From: an uncultured Pelagibacteraceae bacterium
Lineage (GTDB): Bacteria > Pseudomonadota > Alphaproteobacteria > Pelagibacterales > Pelagibacteraceae
DNA: 54,551 bases
NCBI GenBank assembly: GCA_902632275.1
Contig: CACPBW010000003.1
Span: forward strand, 1-54,551
Direction: 5' to 3'
Below, piece by piece: positions 1 to 9,482 of the stretch. The notes beneath the pieces are model-generated. The model did not search any database. It saw nothing but the letters and a program-made list of their open reading frames with translations, and was not told the DNA's origin. Position 1 is the stretch's first letter. Each line of letters begins with the position of its first letter. The translations under genes and the position numbers were made by a program.

Positions 1-1
1 T

Positions 2-457
2 GTATTTCAAATTAACATTGAACCCTTAAATAAAAGAGCTCAAGATATACCTTTATTAATTAAATACTTCTCAGAAAAAATTGCTGAAAATTATAATCTC
101 AAAAAGTTTGTTATTGATCCAAATAATCATAATTTAATTGATTATTCTTGGCCTGGAAATGTTAGAGAATTAAGAAACTTGATAGAAAGAATAGCTATAC
201 TATCACCAGATAGCCCTGAAAAGATATTTAGTATAATTAAAGAGTCATTAAAAATTTCAGAAGGTGAAAATGTGTTTCATGAAAAATCTTTATCTGTACC
301 ATTAAAAGAGGCTAGAGAAAATTTTGAAAAAGAGTATTTATCATCTCAATTAAAAAAATTTGGAGGAAATATATCTAAGATGGCTAAATTTATTGGAATG
401 GAAAGATCAGCATTACACAGAAAATTAAAAGGGCTTAATATAAAAGATCTGAATTAA
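2..457 (+). CDS. ntrX: Nitrogen-regulation response regulator NtrX, C-terminal part (5' end outside window)
   Basis: The reading frame is open from base 2, so this is the last 151 codons of a longer gene. It holds the end of a sigma-54-type AAA+ domain (WPGNVRELRNLIER, about residues 52-65 of the visible part) and a Fis-type helix-turn-helix at the C terminus (GGNISKMAKFIGMERSALHRK). In alphaproteobacteria NtrX is the response regulator partnered with NtrY and usually sits just before trkA, as here. The stop overlaps the trkA start by one base (TAATG). NtrC or another sigma-54 activator could look alike over this segment; the trkA neighbour favours NtrX. Confidence 0.82.
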   Translation, partial: VFQINIEPLNKRAQDIPLLIKYFSEKIAENYNLKKFVIDPNNHNLIDYSWPGNVRELRNLIERIAILSPDSPEKIFSIIKESLKISEGENVFHEKSLSVPLKEARENFEKEYLSSQLKKFGGNISKMAKFIGMERSALHRKLKGLNIKDLN

Positions 458-1830
458 TGAATATAATAATTTGCGGTGCAGGAAGAGTTGGATTCACTAT
501 AGCTAAGCTATTAAGTGAACAAGACCATTCTATTACTGTTGTCGACCAATCGAGTGAAGATATCCAAAAAATTAAAGATTCTTTAGATGTGAATGCTATT
601 GTTGGAAAAGCAACTTATCCCTCAATTTTAGAAAAAGCCAAAGGTGCTGATGCTGACATGATAATTGCAGTTACCAGAAATGATGAAATTAATATGCTTA
701 TATGTCAAATTGCTTATACCACTTTTAAAATATCAAAAAAAATTGCTAGAATAAGATCACAAAATTATCTGGAGCCGAAATTTAGTAAATTATATAATAA
801 AGAAAATCTTCCTATAGATGTTATAATTTCACCTGAACTTGAAATTGCAAAATCCTTATTGAGAAAACTTGAGGCACCCGGTGCTCTTGACAATATTCCA
901 TTTGCTGACAATAAAATAAGACTTTTAGAGATTTTAATAGAAGAAAATTGTCCTATTAAAAATATAAAATTAAATGAATTAACTAAAAAGTTTCCAGATT
1001 TAGAGGCAAATATTTTAGGAGTCATTCGAAACGAAAAATTTATTATTTTAAAAAAAAATGACGTGATGGAAAAAGATGATAAGGCCTACGTAATAATAAA
1101 TTCTTCTCAAATGGCAAAAACCCTTATAGCCTTTGGACATAACGAAAAAATATCAAGTAAAATATTAATTATAGGTGGAGGAAATATTGGCTATAATTTA
1201 GCAAAAAATATCGAAGAAACTTTTGATTCAGCTAGAATTAAAATTATTGAAAAAAATAAAGAGAGAGCTGAATTTATTGCAAATGAATTAAACAATTCAA
1301 TTATTATAAATGGTGATGCTTTAGATGAAGATGTTCTATCAGAGGCAAACCTTGATGAAATTGAGACAGTTTTAGCACTTACAAATGACGATGAGGATAA
1401 TTTAATGATTAGTGTTTTAGTTGAAAAGTTCTCAAAAAATAAAAAAACAATAGCACTAACAAATAAATCTAATTATTCATTACTTCAATCCTCGTTAAAA
1501 ATAGACGATCTTATAGATCCAAGGATGAGCACTGTTTCAAGTATATTGAAACATGTTCACAAGGGAACTATCGAGACAGCATACAGTATACTGAATGGTG
1601 AGTATGAGGTGATTGAGGCGGAAATAATTGAAACGTCAGAATTAATTAACAAAGAGTTAAAAAATGCAAATTTACCTGACGAAATAAGAATTGGAGCTAT
1701 TTTGAGAGGAGATGATATAATTATTCCACGTTCAAGTTTTGTTTTTCAAAAAGATGATAAAGTAGTGTTTCTCGCTAAAAATGACCAAATTTCGGTTGTT
1801 GAGAATATGTTTCGTATAAGCTCAATTTAA
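457..1830 (+). CDS. trkA: Trk system potassium uptake regulator TrkA
   Basis: Cytoplasmic NAD(H)-binding gating subunit of the Trk K+ uptake system. The 457 residues are the usual length for a two-repeat TrkA. A Rossmann motif GAGRVG lies at residues 7-12, followed by a first TrkA-C domain. A second Rossmann repeat with GGGNIG is near residue 237, followed by a second TrkA-C domain that runs to the end. The gene is coupled to ntrX upstream and trkH downstream by one-base TAATG overlaps, so all three are probably co-translated. The membrane partner trkH is frameshifted in this sequence. Confidence 0.93.
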   Translation: MNIIICGAGRVGFTIAKLLSEQDHSITVVDQSSEDIQKIKDSLDVNAIVGKATYPSILEKAKGADADMIIAVTRNDEINMLICQIAYTTFKISKKIARIRSQNYLEPKFSKLYNKENLPIDVIISPELEIAKSLLRKLEAPGALDNIPFADNKIRLLEILIEENCPIKNIKLNELTKKFPDLEANILGVIRNEKFIILKKNDVMEKDDKAYVIINSSQMAKTLIAFGHNEKISSKILIIGGGNIGYNLAKNIEETFDSARIKIIEKNKERAEFIANELNNSIIINGDALDEDVLSEANLDEIETVLALTNDDEDNLMISVLVEKFSKNKKTIALTNKSNYSLLQSSLKIDDLIDPRMSTVSSILKHVHKGTIETAYSILNGEYEVIEAEIIETSELINKELKNANLPDEIRIGAILRGDDIIIPRSSFVFQKDDKVVFLAKNDQISVVENMFRISSI

Positions 1831-3235
1831 TGCTTAATTTCAGTATTTACTATTTAAGATTTTTCAATATTTTAATTTGCTTTCTGTGCTTTTTGAATAT
1901 TCTTTATTCATATTATTTTGATTTATACCTAAATGTAGATACATACTTATATACTTTTCTAGTTTCTACATTACCTTTATTAAGTTTCTTTTTTTTAAAA
2001 AAAAATACGACAAAGATAAGTGTTTTTACAAAAATTTTCTCAGTAGTTTTAGGCTATTTTATTTTACCATTATTTATAGCATTACCATATTATTTAAGCA
2101 TTTATAATATAACCTTTGCAAATGCGTATTTTGAATCAGTATCTGGTTTTACCTCTACAGGATTTACAGTATTTGAAAATATTAAGCATTTGGATGAAAG
2201 CTTAATACTTTGGCGTTCATCATCTCAATGGTTAGGAGGTTTATATTTTTTATTTTCAATAATCTTATTAATTGATGTTTTCGATGATAATCTTAAAAAG
2301 ACATTAACTAATTTTTTAGCTTTCAATACAGCTGAAATTTTTAAACAGTCACTTAAAATATTCATTTTTTACTCTTTCTTAACCGTTATAATTTTTGTTA
2401 TCTTAAACTTGTTTAGTTTTAGATCATTTGTATCACTAAATTTATCAATGACTTTAATATCATCAGGTGGTTTTTTACCGGTAAATAATCTTGAATCAAT
2501 TCTAAATAGTCAAACTCAAATTATTATTCTTTCTCTACTAATGTTACTCTCTTTTTTAGCTTATTCTTTATATATAATTTAACAGTATATAGGAGGAAGG
2601 GGATTAAATTTATCCAAGAAGATATTTATCTTATAGGTTATTTGGTAATTGTAATTTTTGCATTTTTTCTTCTAATTGATAAAGAAATAAACTTTTCAAT
2701 AATTTTTCTGTCTATAGCAAGCTGTGTTTCAAATATTGGTGTGTCATTAAAAAATACACCTCAGCACTTATCATTCATATTTATAATTTTAATTATTGTA
2801 GGTGGATCCTTTTTTTCAACAAGTTCAGGTCTACGTTTTTTAAAAATTATTTCTTTATTTAAATTTTCCATTAATGAAATAATTTCTAATGCCAAACCTA
2901 AAAATGTGTTTATAAATAAATTATTATTCTCAGACAAAATTATGGATAAAACTGATTTTTATAAATATTTTTTGTCAATTATAATATTTATAATTTCACT
3001 CATATTTCTATCTAGCGTAATATCAATGAGCAACCTATCTTTTGAGCAATCATTTAATCTTTCGATATTGACACTTATGAATACGGTAAATTCACATATG
3101 ACAGATACAAATAGTATAGATTTCGAAGAAATAAGTAATTTAACAAAATATTTTTTAATATTATTTATGATTATCGGGAGAGTTGAATTATTATCTATTC
3201 TTATTATATTTAAAAAATTCTTTTTTAAAAATTAG
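1830..3235 (+). pseudogene. trkH: Trk potassium transporter membrane subunit TrkH, interrupted by a -1 frameshift
   Basis: Two consecutive open frames together encode one TrkH of about 468 residues, the normal size. The first (1830-2582) carries the N-terminal membrane segments and the filter-like regions SGFTSTGFT and SSGGF. The second frame is open from about 2561 to 3235 and continues the protein (NLTVYRRKGIKF, then SCVSNIGVSL and FSTSSGLRFLK). Adding one T in the run of six T at 2552-2557 joins the frames without a gap. This could be a sequencing or assembly error, a real inactivating deletion, or slippage during expression. No ribosome binding site is seen for an independent second protein. 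The start overlaps the trkA stop (TAATG). Confidence 0.8.
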
Positions 3236-3260
3236 TTTACTTATATAAGTATGTTAAATT

Positions 3261-3337
3261 GCGCCCTTAGCTCAGCTGGATAGAGCAACGGTTTTCTAAA
3301 CCGTGGGTCGGAGGTTCGAATCCTTCAGGGCGCGCCA
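3261..3337 (+). tRNA. tRNA-Arg(TCT)
   Basis: The cloverleaf is complete. Acceptor strands are GCGCCCT (3261-3267) and AGGGCGC (3327-3333), with discriminator G and encoded CCA at 3335-3337. The anticodon stem ACGGT/ACCGT encloses loop TTTCTAA, giving anticodon TCT, which reads AGA, the main arginine codon in this AT-rich DNA. The T-arm GGTTCGAATCC is standard. Confidence 0.97.
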
Positions 3338-3346
3338 TATTCTTGA

Positions 3347-4474
3347 ATGAAAAAAAAAATTTTATATTGGTCTCCATTTATTTCTAATGTTGGCACAGTA
3401 AAATCGACTCTTAATTCAGCAATAGCATATTCAAGATATAGTTTAAGAACTAACAATGTTGGTATAATAAATGTTTGTGGTGAGTGGGATGAATATGAAG
3501 ATGAAATAAAAAAAAATAACCTAAATCTTATTAAATTAAATTTTAGTTATTTCAAATATTTACCTAAAAATGGGTATATACAAAGTAGAATATCATTTTT
3601 TTTGATTTTTATCCTATCATTCTTCCCGTTAATAAAATTATTAAATAAACAAAAACCAGATTATTTAATAATTCATTTAATCACATCGCTACCATTATTA
3701 ATAAATTACTTTTTAAAACCAAAATCTAAGGTAATTTTAAGAATATCTGGTTTGCCAAAATTAAATTTTTTAAGAAAAATATTTTGGATGATTACTACAA
3801 AAAATATCTTTAAAATTACTTGTCCCTCAATTGAGTTAATTAATGACTTAAAAAATAAAAATTTTTTAATTGAAAAAAAATTAATATTTCTGCCTGATGC
3901 TATAATTAATGTAAAAAAATTCGTTAAATTGAAATACGAAAAAATTGAAAAAAAAAGTGATAGAAAATTTTTGCTATCAGTAGGAAGACTGACACCTCAA
4001 AAAAATTTTAAATATCTGATTAATGAAATTTCTAATTTCTTTGAGTCAAACAAAAATTATGATCTTTATATTATTGGTGAGGGTGAGCAAAAAAAAGAAT
4101 TACAAAATTTAATTAATAAAAAAAAATTAAATGATAGAGTTTATCTAATAGATTATACTGCTAATGTTTATTCATACATGAAAAATGCATCTATATATGT
4201 TCTCTCCTCATTGTGGGAAGATCCTGGGTTTGTAATCATAGAGGCTGCATTATGCAATCTTCCAATTATATCATCAAATTGTTCCAATGGACCAAAGGAA
4301 TTTCTTTTAAATGGTGATGCTGGCAAGCTATTTGAAAACAATAAAAAAGGGGCATTATCTAAAGCTCTTGAAGATCACAGTGAGAATTTTTTAAAAAAGA
4401 TAAAAGCAAAGAAAAATACTTTGAAGTACACTAATTTCAGACATTTTAAAAAACTGAACTCAATTATTTCATAA
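3347..4474 (+). CDS. Family GT4-type glycosyltransferase
   Basis: A 375-residue GT-B fold enzyme that would transfer a sugar from a nucleotide sugar, probably to a cell-surface glycan or glycolipid. The N-terminal Rossmann half includes a hydrophobic stretch at about residues 75-90. The C-terminal half has the typical VGRLTPQKNF strand-loop and a GEGEQKKEL nucleotide-binding segment. The EX7E-like acidic pair lies near residues 290 and 298 (WEDPGFVIIEAA). The start lies 9 bases after the tRNA-Arg CCA and has no clear ribosome binding site, so it may be read on the tRNA transcript. The acceptor and sugar cannot be told from sequence. Confidence 0.8.
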   Translation: MKKKILYWSPFISNVGTVKSTLNSAIAYSRYSLRTNNVGIINVCGEWDEYEDEIKKNNLNLIKLNFSYFKYLPKNGYIQSRISFFLIFILSFFPLIKLLNKQKPDYLIIHLITSLPLLINYFLKPKSKVILRISGLPKLNFLRKIFWMITTKNIFKITCPSIELINDLKNKNFLIEKKLIFLPDAIINVKKFVKLKYEKIEKKSDRKFLLSVGRLTPQKNFKYLINEISNFFESNKNYDLYIIGEGEQKKELQNLINKKKLNDRVYLIDYTANVYSYMKNASIYVLSSLWEDPGFVIIEAALCNLPIISSNCSNGPKEFLLNGDAGKLFENNKKGALSKALEDHSENFLKKIKAKKNTLKYTNFRHFKKLNSIIS

Positions 4475-4650
4475 TTAATACCAATGTACGTCAAATTGAG
4501 CCTTTTTATTTGAAAACTTATTAAATTATCGTCAAAAAAAATCAATTTTATTATTGATGAGAGATATAGATCATGCTTTACTTGTTAAAATTCAAAAACA
4601 ATTTTGAATTATTTGTTAACAAATAAACTTAAAAACAAGAGGAAGAATAT
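4475..4650 (+). promoter_or_regulatory. Leader and promoter region of the amino acid transporter operon
   Basis: These 176 non-coding bases precede the periplasmic binding protein gene. They contain a 9-bp inverted repeat, AATTCAAAA (4589-4597) and TTTTGAATT (4602-4610), around a 4-base loop. TTGTTAAC follows at 4613-4620. A purine-rich ribosome binding site (AGAGGAAG, about 4639-4646) precedes the ATG. The hairpin is not followed by a T run, so it is not an obvious terminator. It could be an operator or a leader structure. No known riboswitch is recognised. Assignment as a promoter region is inferred from position. Confidence 0.4.
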
Positions 4651-5688
4651 ATGTTTAAAGTTATAAAAAAATTGACTTCTTTCGTAGCTATGGTTGCAGT
4701 GCTATTTGCATTTACAACTGAAGCTATGGCAAAGAAATCAAAAACTCTTAAAAACACTCAGAAGAAAGGTTTCGTAAGATGTGGTGTTTCTCAAGGTCTT
4801 CCAGGATTTTCAAATGCTGATGCATCTGGAAATTGGACTGGTGTTGACGTTGATGTATGTAGAGCTGTTGCTGCTGCAGTACTTGGAGATGCAAACAAAG
4901 TTAAGTTCACTCCATTAAGTGCTAAAGAAAGATTTACCGCTCTAACTTCTGGTGAGATTGATATCTTATCAAGAAATACTACTTGGACACTTTCTAGAGA
5001 TGCTGATATTGGTCTTACATTTGTTGGAGTTAACTTCTACGATGGACAAGGTTTCATGGTAAGAAAAAACTCAGGCATTACTTCAGTAAACCAATTTAAA
5101 AATGGTATTTCTGCTTGTACTAACATTGGTACTACAACAGAGCTAAATATGAGAGACTTCTTTAATTCAAGAGGAATTTCATATGAGCCAGTAGCTTTTG
5201 AAAAAGCTGACGAAGTTGTTGCTGCTTATGATGCAGGTAGATGTGATACTTACACTACTGATAAATCTGGATTAGCAGCTCAAAGAACAAAAATGAAAAA
5301 CCCAGATGAGCACATGGTATTACCTGAAACTATTTCTAAAGAACCTTTAGGACCAGTTGTAAGACAAGGTGATGCTGTTTGGGAAGACATTGTTCGTTGG
5401 TCATTAAACACTATGATCGAAGCTGAAGAGTATGGAATTACTTCTTCTAATGCTGATTCTATGAAAACTTCAGATAACCCTGCAATTAAAAGACTTGTAG
5501 GTGCTGAGGGTGAATTAGGAGCAGCTTTTGGTCTAGATAATGACTGGAGTTTAAGGATTATTAAACAAGTAGGAAACTATGGTGAAAGCTATAAAAGAAA
5601 TATAGCTGACCCAGGTATCTTACCAGACAGAGGTCCAAATCAACTTTGGACTAAAGGTGGAATTTTATACGTACCACCAGCAAGATAA
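4651..5688 (+). CDS. yhdW: General amino acid ABC transporter, periplasmic substrate-binding protein
   Basis: A 345-residue SBP_bac_3 family protein that binds polar L-amino acids in the periplasm and delivers them to the YhdXY permease (AapJ in rhizobia). A Sec signal peptide ends at about residue 27 (TEAMA-KKS). The mature part begins with KGFVRCGVSQGLPGFS and has the Aap-type segments DVDVCRAVAAA and SGEIDILSRNTTWT. It has an AGAGGAAG ribosome binding site. Codon use seems more selected than in the neighbours (many GGT, GCT, AGA), which fits high expression. A hairpin with a T run follows, so the binding protein is probably made in excess over the membrane parts. Confidence 0.93.
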   Translation: MFKVIKKLTSFVAMVAVLFAFTTEAMAKKSKTLKNTQKKGFVRCGVSQGLPGFSNADASGNWTGVDVDVCRAVAAAVLGDANKVKFTPLSAKERFTALTSGEIDILSRNTTWTLSRDADIGLTFVGVNFYDGQGFMVRKNSGITSVNQFKNGISACTNIGTTTELNMRDFFNSRGISYEPVAFEKADEVVAAYDAGRCDTYTTDKSGLAAQRTKMKNPDEHMVLPETISKEPLGPVVRQGDAVWEDIVRWSLNTMIEAEEYGITSSNADSMKTSDNPAIKRLVGAEGELGAAFGLDNDWSLRIIKQVGNYGESYKRNIADPGILPDRGPNQLWTKGGILYVPPAR

Positions 5689-5707
5689 TTCTTGATTTAA
5701 ATACTTT

Positions 5708-5740
5708 AAAAAGGGCTAGATTTTTCTAGCCCTTTTTTTT
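5708..5740 (+). terminator. Intrinsic (partial) terminator between yhdW and yhdX
   Basis: GGGCTAGA at 5713-5720 pairs with TCTAGCCC at 5725-5732 around a TTTT loop. A run of A precedes the stem and eight T follow it (5733-5740), so the pairing can extend. It lies inside the operon, 19 bases after the yhdW stop. It probably lets only part of the transcription continue into the permease genes. An mRNA 3'-end stabilising role is equally possible. Confidence 0.88.
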
Positions 5741-5754
5741 ATATTCGCGATCTA

Positions 5755-6906
5755 ATGAATAACAAAATCAAAAAAATTCTACCACAAATCATAACAGTTT
5801 TATTTGTTTTAGGCATATTTGGTTTTTTTACCTTCAATGCTCAAATCAATATGGATAATAGAGGAATTGATTTTGGTTTTGGTTTTTTAACACAAGAATC
5901 CTCTTTTGATGTTCAGTTTTCTCTTATCGAGTATAGTGGCTCACACTCATATGCTAGGGCTTATCTTGTAGGATTACTTAATACATTATTAGTATCTTTT
6001 ATAAGCATAATTTTTTGTACAATTTTGGGTGTAATATTTGGAGTAGCAAGATTATCTTCAAATTATCTAATTAGAAATTCTGCAGCTTGGTATGTTGAAT
6101 TTTTTAGAAATATTCCATTATTACTTCAAATTTTCTTTTGGTATTACGCAGCATTAAGAGCACTTCCTGTTCCAGAAAAAGCTGGACCATGGTTTGGTGT
6201 TACTTACATGACTATCAAGGGATATTATATTCCTTCATTTATTTGGACAAATTTAGATATTTTTTTATATTCAATTTTAGCAGTTATTGTTTCTATTATT
6301 ATAATCTCAACTTATGCAAAAAAAATTCAAGAGAATGAAGGAAAACAAATCCCAGTTTTTTTTATTGCCTTGGGATTAATATTCGTAATTCCCGCTTTAA
6401 CGTTTTTTATAGGAGGTGTATCCTTAGATTTTGGAATTCCTGTCTTAAAACAATTATCAAAAACTTCTTACGTGTTTGAAGGAGGTATAGGTTTACCACC
6501 TGAGCTAATTGCTTTAGTTTTAGCTTTATCATTATACACATCTACATTTGTTGCTGAGTGTGTTAGAGCTGGTATTCAAGGTATTGGAAAAGGGCAAAAA
6601 GAGGCTGCTGCATCAGTTGGTTTAACACCTAATCAAATATTAAAATTAGTAGTTATGCCGCAAGCTTTAAGAATTATAATTCCACCAACTACTAATCAAT
6701 ATCTTAATTTAACAAAAAATTCCTCCTTAGCAGCAGCAATAGCATACCCTGATTTGGTATTAGTTTTTGCTGGTACTGCATTAATGCAGACTGGAAAGGC
6801 GATTGAAATAGTATCTATTACAATGCTTACTTATTTATCTATAAGCTTAGCAATTGCAGCAATAATGAATTGGTATAACAAAAAAATAGAAATTAAGGAA
6901 AAATAA
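5755..6906 (+). CDS. yhdX: General amino acid ABC transporter permease (AapQ/YhdX type)
   Basis: A 383-residue inner-membrane permease of the HisM/GlnP class, with several hydrophobic segments. The binding-protein-dependent permease motif (EAAASVGLTPNQILKLVVMP) lies at about residues 282-301 and would contact the ATPase. A long insertion between the first segments and the core, as in AapQ, distinguishes it from shorter HisQ-type permeases. It forms a heterodimer with the next gene product. Its stop overlaps the yhdY start (TAATG). It is transcribed past the hairpin after yhdW. Confidence 0.91.
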   Translation: MNNKIKKILPQIITVLFVLGIFGFFTFNAQINMDNRGIDFGFGFLTQESSFDVQFSLIEYSGSHSYARAYLVGLLNTLLVSFISIIFCTILGVIFGVARLSSNYLIRNSAAWYVEFFRNIPLLLQIFFWYYAALRALPVPEKAGPWFGVTYMTIKGYYIPSFIWTNLDIFLYSILAVIVSIIIISTYAKKIQENEGKQIPVFFIALGLIFVIPALTFFIGGVSLDFGIPVLKQLSKTSYVFEGGIGLPPELIALVLALSLYTSTFVAECVRAGIQGIGKGQKEAAASVGLTPNQILKLVVMPQALRIIIPPTTNQYLNLTKNSSLAAAIAYPDLVLVFAGTALMQTGKAIEIVSITMLTYLSISLAIAAIMNWYNKKIEIKEK

Positions 6907-8177
6907 TGAATAGTTTAAATTTCCTAAAATCAAATAAGCAGAATTTCTATTATTTTCTATACTTAGGTCTTTTTTTATTTTCTATAAGTATAATAGATGT
7001 TGCGATAAATGCATTTTTAAAAATTAATATCACATCCTTTCTACCAGGTATATTAAGTATCTTTCTTCCCCTAATTCTTGGTTTTGTAGGATTAAATTTT
7101 ATTAGAACCGAATATTCTGGAATAAAAAGCTTGGATATTATAAATAAAAATATCAATACAAATAATTTTAACGCAATACTTACACTTCTTATTATTTTTG
7201 CGATTATTAAAGCAACTCCTCCATCTTTAAGTTGGATGATATTTGATGCAAATATTTCTGGTGATACTAAAGAAGCTTGTACAGGGACTGGAGCTTGTTG
7301 GACTTATGTTAAAGTTTGGTTCAGACGTTTTATGTATGGAATGTACCCAAATGATTTACATTGGAGGATCAATTTAGCATTTATTCTTGTTATTGCTTTA
7401 GGATTTTTTGGTTTTTTCTTAAAGGATAATTTAAAAAAATATTTAGCATTATACTATGTAATTATTTATCCAATAATTGCATTTTTAGTAATTTATTATC
7501 TAATCTCTGGTGGTGCTTTCGGTTTAGTTTGGGTCGAAACAGGTGCGTGGGGAGGTTTATCTTTAACATTTATTGTCTCTTTTTTCTGTTTAATTTTCTG
7601 TTTTCCTTTGGGTATGGTTTTGGCGCTAGGTAGGCGATCAAATCTTCCAATGATACGATATATATCAATTGGTTATATTGAGTTTTGGAGGGGTGTTCCT
7701 CTTATAACAGTATTATTTATGTCTTCAGTTATGTTTCCTATGTTTTTACCTGAGGATTTCTTCATGGATAAACTTGTAAGAGTAATCATAGCTATTACAC
7801 TTTTCGAAGGAGCTTATTGCGCTGAAGTTATAAGAGGTGGTTTACAAGCACTACCAAGAGGTCAATATGATGCTGCAAAATCTTTGGGTATGGGATATTG
7901 GAAGATGCATATATTTGTAATTTTACCCCAAGCTTTAAAATTAGTAATTCCTGGTATATGCAATACATTCTTAGCACTTGTTAAAGATACCCCTTTAATT
8001 TTTGTAGTTGGATTAGCAGAATTGGCTGGAATGTTAGCTTTAGCAAAAACAAATCCAAAATGGTTAGGATTTGCAATGGAGGGATATATATTTGCTGCTA
8101 TAATTTTCTGGATAATTTGCTATGCTATGAGCAAATATAGTTATAACTTAGAGGCAAAATATAAAACAGAAAGATAA
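6906..8177 (+). CDS. yhdY: General amino acid ABC transporter permease (AapM/YhdY type)
   Basis: This is the second permease, 423 residues. An N-terminal extension carries extra membrane spans and a periplasmic segment containing the Cys pair of ACTGTGACW, and the transport core follows. The EAA-type loop is [13 protein letters not shown] at about residues 322-334. It is the partner of the 5755-6906 product and directly precedes the ATPase gene with one base between them, so the three are co-translated. Length and extension match AapM/YhdY, not HisM. Confidence 0.91.
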   Translation: MNSLNFLKSNKQNFYYFLYLGLFLFSISIIDVAINAFLKINITSFLPGILSIFLPLILGFVGLNFIRTEYSGIKSLDIINKNINTNNFNAILTLLIIFAIIKATPPSLSWMIFDANISGDTKEACTGTGACWTYVKVWFRRFMYGMYPNDLHWRINLAFILVIALGFFGFFLKDNLKKYLALYYVIIYPIIAFLVIYYLISGGAFGLVWVETGAWGGLSLTFIVSFFCLIFCFPLGMVLALGRRSNLPMIRYISIGYIEFWRGVPLITVLFMSSVMFPMFLPEDFFMDKLVRVIIAITLFEGAYCAEVIRGGLQALPRGQYDAAKSLGMGYWKMHIFVILPQALKLVIPGICNTFLALVKDTPLIFVVGLAELAGMLALAKTNPKWLGFAMEGYIFAAIIFWIICYAMSKYSYNLEAKYKTER

Positions 8178-8178
8178 A

Positions 8179-8913
8179 ATGTCTGAACCAATAATTAAAA
8201 TTGAAAACGTGAACAAATGGTTTGGAGATTTTCAAGTCTTAAAAGACATAAATCTTGATGTTTCTGCTAAACAAAAAATTGTTGTTTGTGGTCCTTCTGG
8301 ATCTGGTAAGTCAACTTTAATTAGATGCATTAACAGGTTAGAAGAACATCAAAAAGGTACCATAATAGTTGATGGTACTGAACTTTCTGAGAATACGAAA
8401 AATATAGAACAAGTAAGAGCAGAAGTTGGAATGGTTTTTCAACAATTTAATTTATTTCCACATTTATCTATTTTAGATAACTGCACACTTGCACCAATTT
8501 GGGTAAAAAAAATGCCTAAAAAAGATGCTCAGGAATTAGCTATGAAACAATTAGAACAAGTTCAAATTGCTGATCAAGCAAATAAATTTCCTGGTCAGTT
8601 ATCTGGAGGTCAACAACAAAGATCTGCTATTGCACGAGCTTTATGTATGCAGCCAAAAATAATGCTTTTTGACGAACCTACGTCTGCATTAGACCCAGAG
8701 ATGATAAAAGAAGTTTTAGATGCAATGGTAAACCTTGCAAAAGGTGGAATGACAATGATTGTTGTCACGCATGAAATGGGTTTTGCAAAAGAAGTAGCTG
8801 ACGAAGTTATATTTATGGATGAAGGAATGATTGTAGAAAAAGCAGAGACCAAAGAATTTTTTGCAAATCCAAAAAGCGATAGAACTAAGCTTTTTTTAAG
8901 TCAAATTTTATAA
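8179..8913 (+). CDS. yhdZ: General amino acid ABC transporter ATP-binding protein
   Basis: A 244-residue ABC ATPase of the polar amino acid class that drives the YhdWXY importer (AapP type). Walker A is GPSGSGKST at about residues 38-46, the Q-loop is in [10 protein letters not shown], the signature LSGGQQQR is near residue 140, Walker B is [13 protein letters not shown], and the switch histidine is in VVTHEMGFA. It is the last gene of the operon, complete, with no anomalies. About 150 bases of non-coding DNA follow before the regulator gene. Confidence 0.94.
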   Translation: MSEPIIKIENVNKWFGDFQVLKDINLDVSAKQKIVVCGPSGSGKSTLIRCINRLEEHQKGTIIVDGTELSENTKNIEQVRAEVGMVFQQFNLFPHLSILDNCTLAPIWVKKMPKKDAQELAMKQLEQVQIADQANKFPGQLSGGQQQRSAIARALCMQPKIMLFDEPTSALDPEMIKEVLDAMVNLAKGGMTMIVVTHEMGFAKEVADEVIFMDEGMIVEKAETKEFFANPKSDRTKLFLSQIL

Positions 8914-9062
8914 TTAGTCTAAATAAGTTTACTTTATTTTGTAAAAGCAATTTAGGCTTTTTAGCCTTATGTCAAGCCAATAAATAGGCAAAAAAAAAAA
9001 TATTTTAGGGCTTGCATAAACCTTCAGGATAGAGTTCAATCTTAATTTTAAGAGGGGTCTTA
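8914..9062. promoter_or_regulatory. Non-coding region before the XRE regulator
   Basis: These 149 bases contain a small stem AGGCT (8954-8958)/AGCCT (8963-8967) with a TTTT loop and no T run. There is also a spaced inverted repeat CAAGCC (8973-8978)/GGCTTG (9009-9014) and a strong ribosome binding site GAGGGG just before the ATG at 9063. The spaced repeat could be an autoregulatory operator for the XRE protein, but this is only a suggestion from position and symmetry. Confidence 0.3.
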
Positions 9063-9434
9063 ATGGAAGAAAATTTTAATAAACACTTAGGTAATAAGCT
9101 TAAGCTAAGAAGATTAGCTCTTGGCTTAACACAAACAAAGGTAGCTAAAGCAATTAATGTTACTTTTCAACAAATCCAAAAATATGAAAAAGGCACAAAT
9201 GGAGTAAGTTCTATTAGACTTCTACAATTGTCTAATTATCTGAAAGTGCCAATTAATTATTTTTTTGAGGATTTTTCCGAATATGCAATTAATGCTGAAA
9301 AAATAAAAGAAAACCATATGAATGTTAATTATAATTTTCTTTTGAAGCTATATTCTGAACTTACACAGGACCAAAAATTAAAATTTAGTAAAAATCTTCA
9401 AGTTTCTCAGATAGGAATTTCTAAAACTGGCTGA
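9063..9434 (+). CDS. XRE-family helix-turn-helix transcriptional regulator
   Basis: A 123-residue protein with an HTH_3 domain at about residues 10-65 (LGNKLKLRRLALGLTQTKVAKA, with the recognition helix near VTFQQIQKYEKG) and a short C-terminal extension. This layout resembles small alphaproteobacterial regulators such as SinR-like and CenR-type proteins. It has its own ribosome binding site (GAGGGG) and upstream region, so it is probably a separate unit. Its targets are unknown. No adjacent toxin or prophage gene is visible, so a chromosomal regulator is more likely than an antitoxin. Confidence 0.82.
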   Translation: MEENFNKHLGNKLKLRRLALGLTQTKVAKAINVTFQQIQKYEKGTNGVSSIRLLQLSNYLKVPINYFFEDFSEYAINAEKIKENHMNVNYNFLLKLYSELTQDQKLKFSKNLQVSQIGISKTG

Positions 9435-9482
9435 GACTACTTAGCAAATTTTAATTTTGTTTAAATATTTTAATTTGAGTTA

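Noticed and set aside
4475..4650. A riboswitch in the leader of the amino acid transporter operon
   Set aside because: I looked for glycine, SAM and similar leader cores and found only a simple AT-rich inverted repeat. There is no conserved riboswitch core.
8954..8967. AGGCT-TTTT-AGCCT hairpin after yhdZ as a terminator
   Set aside because: The stem is only five base pairs and is not followed by a T run, so it is not a convincing intrinsic terminator.
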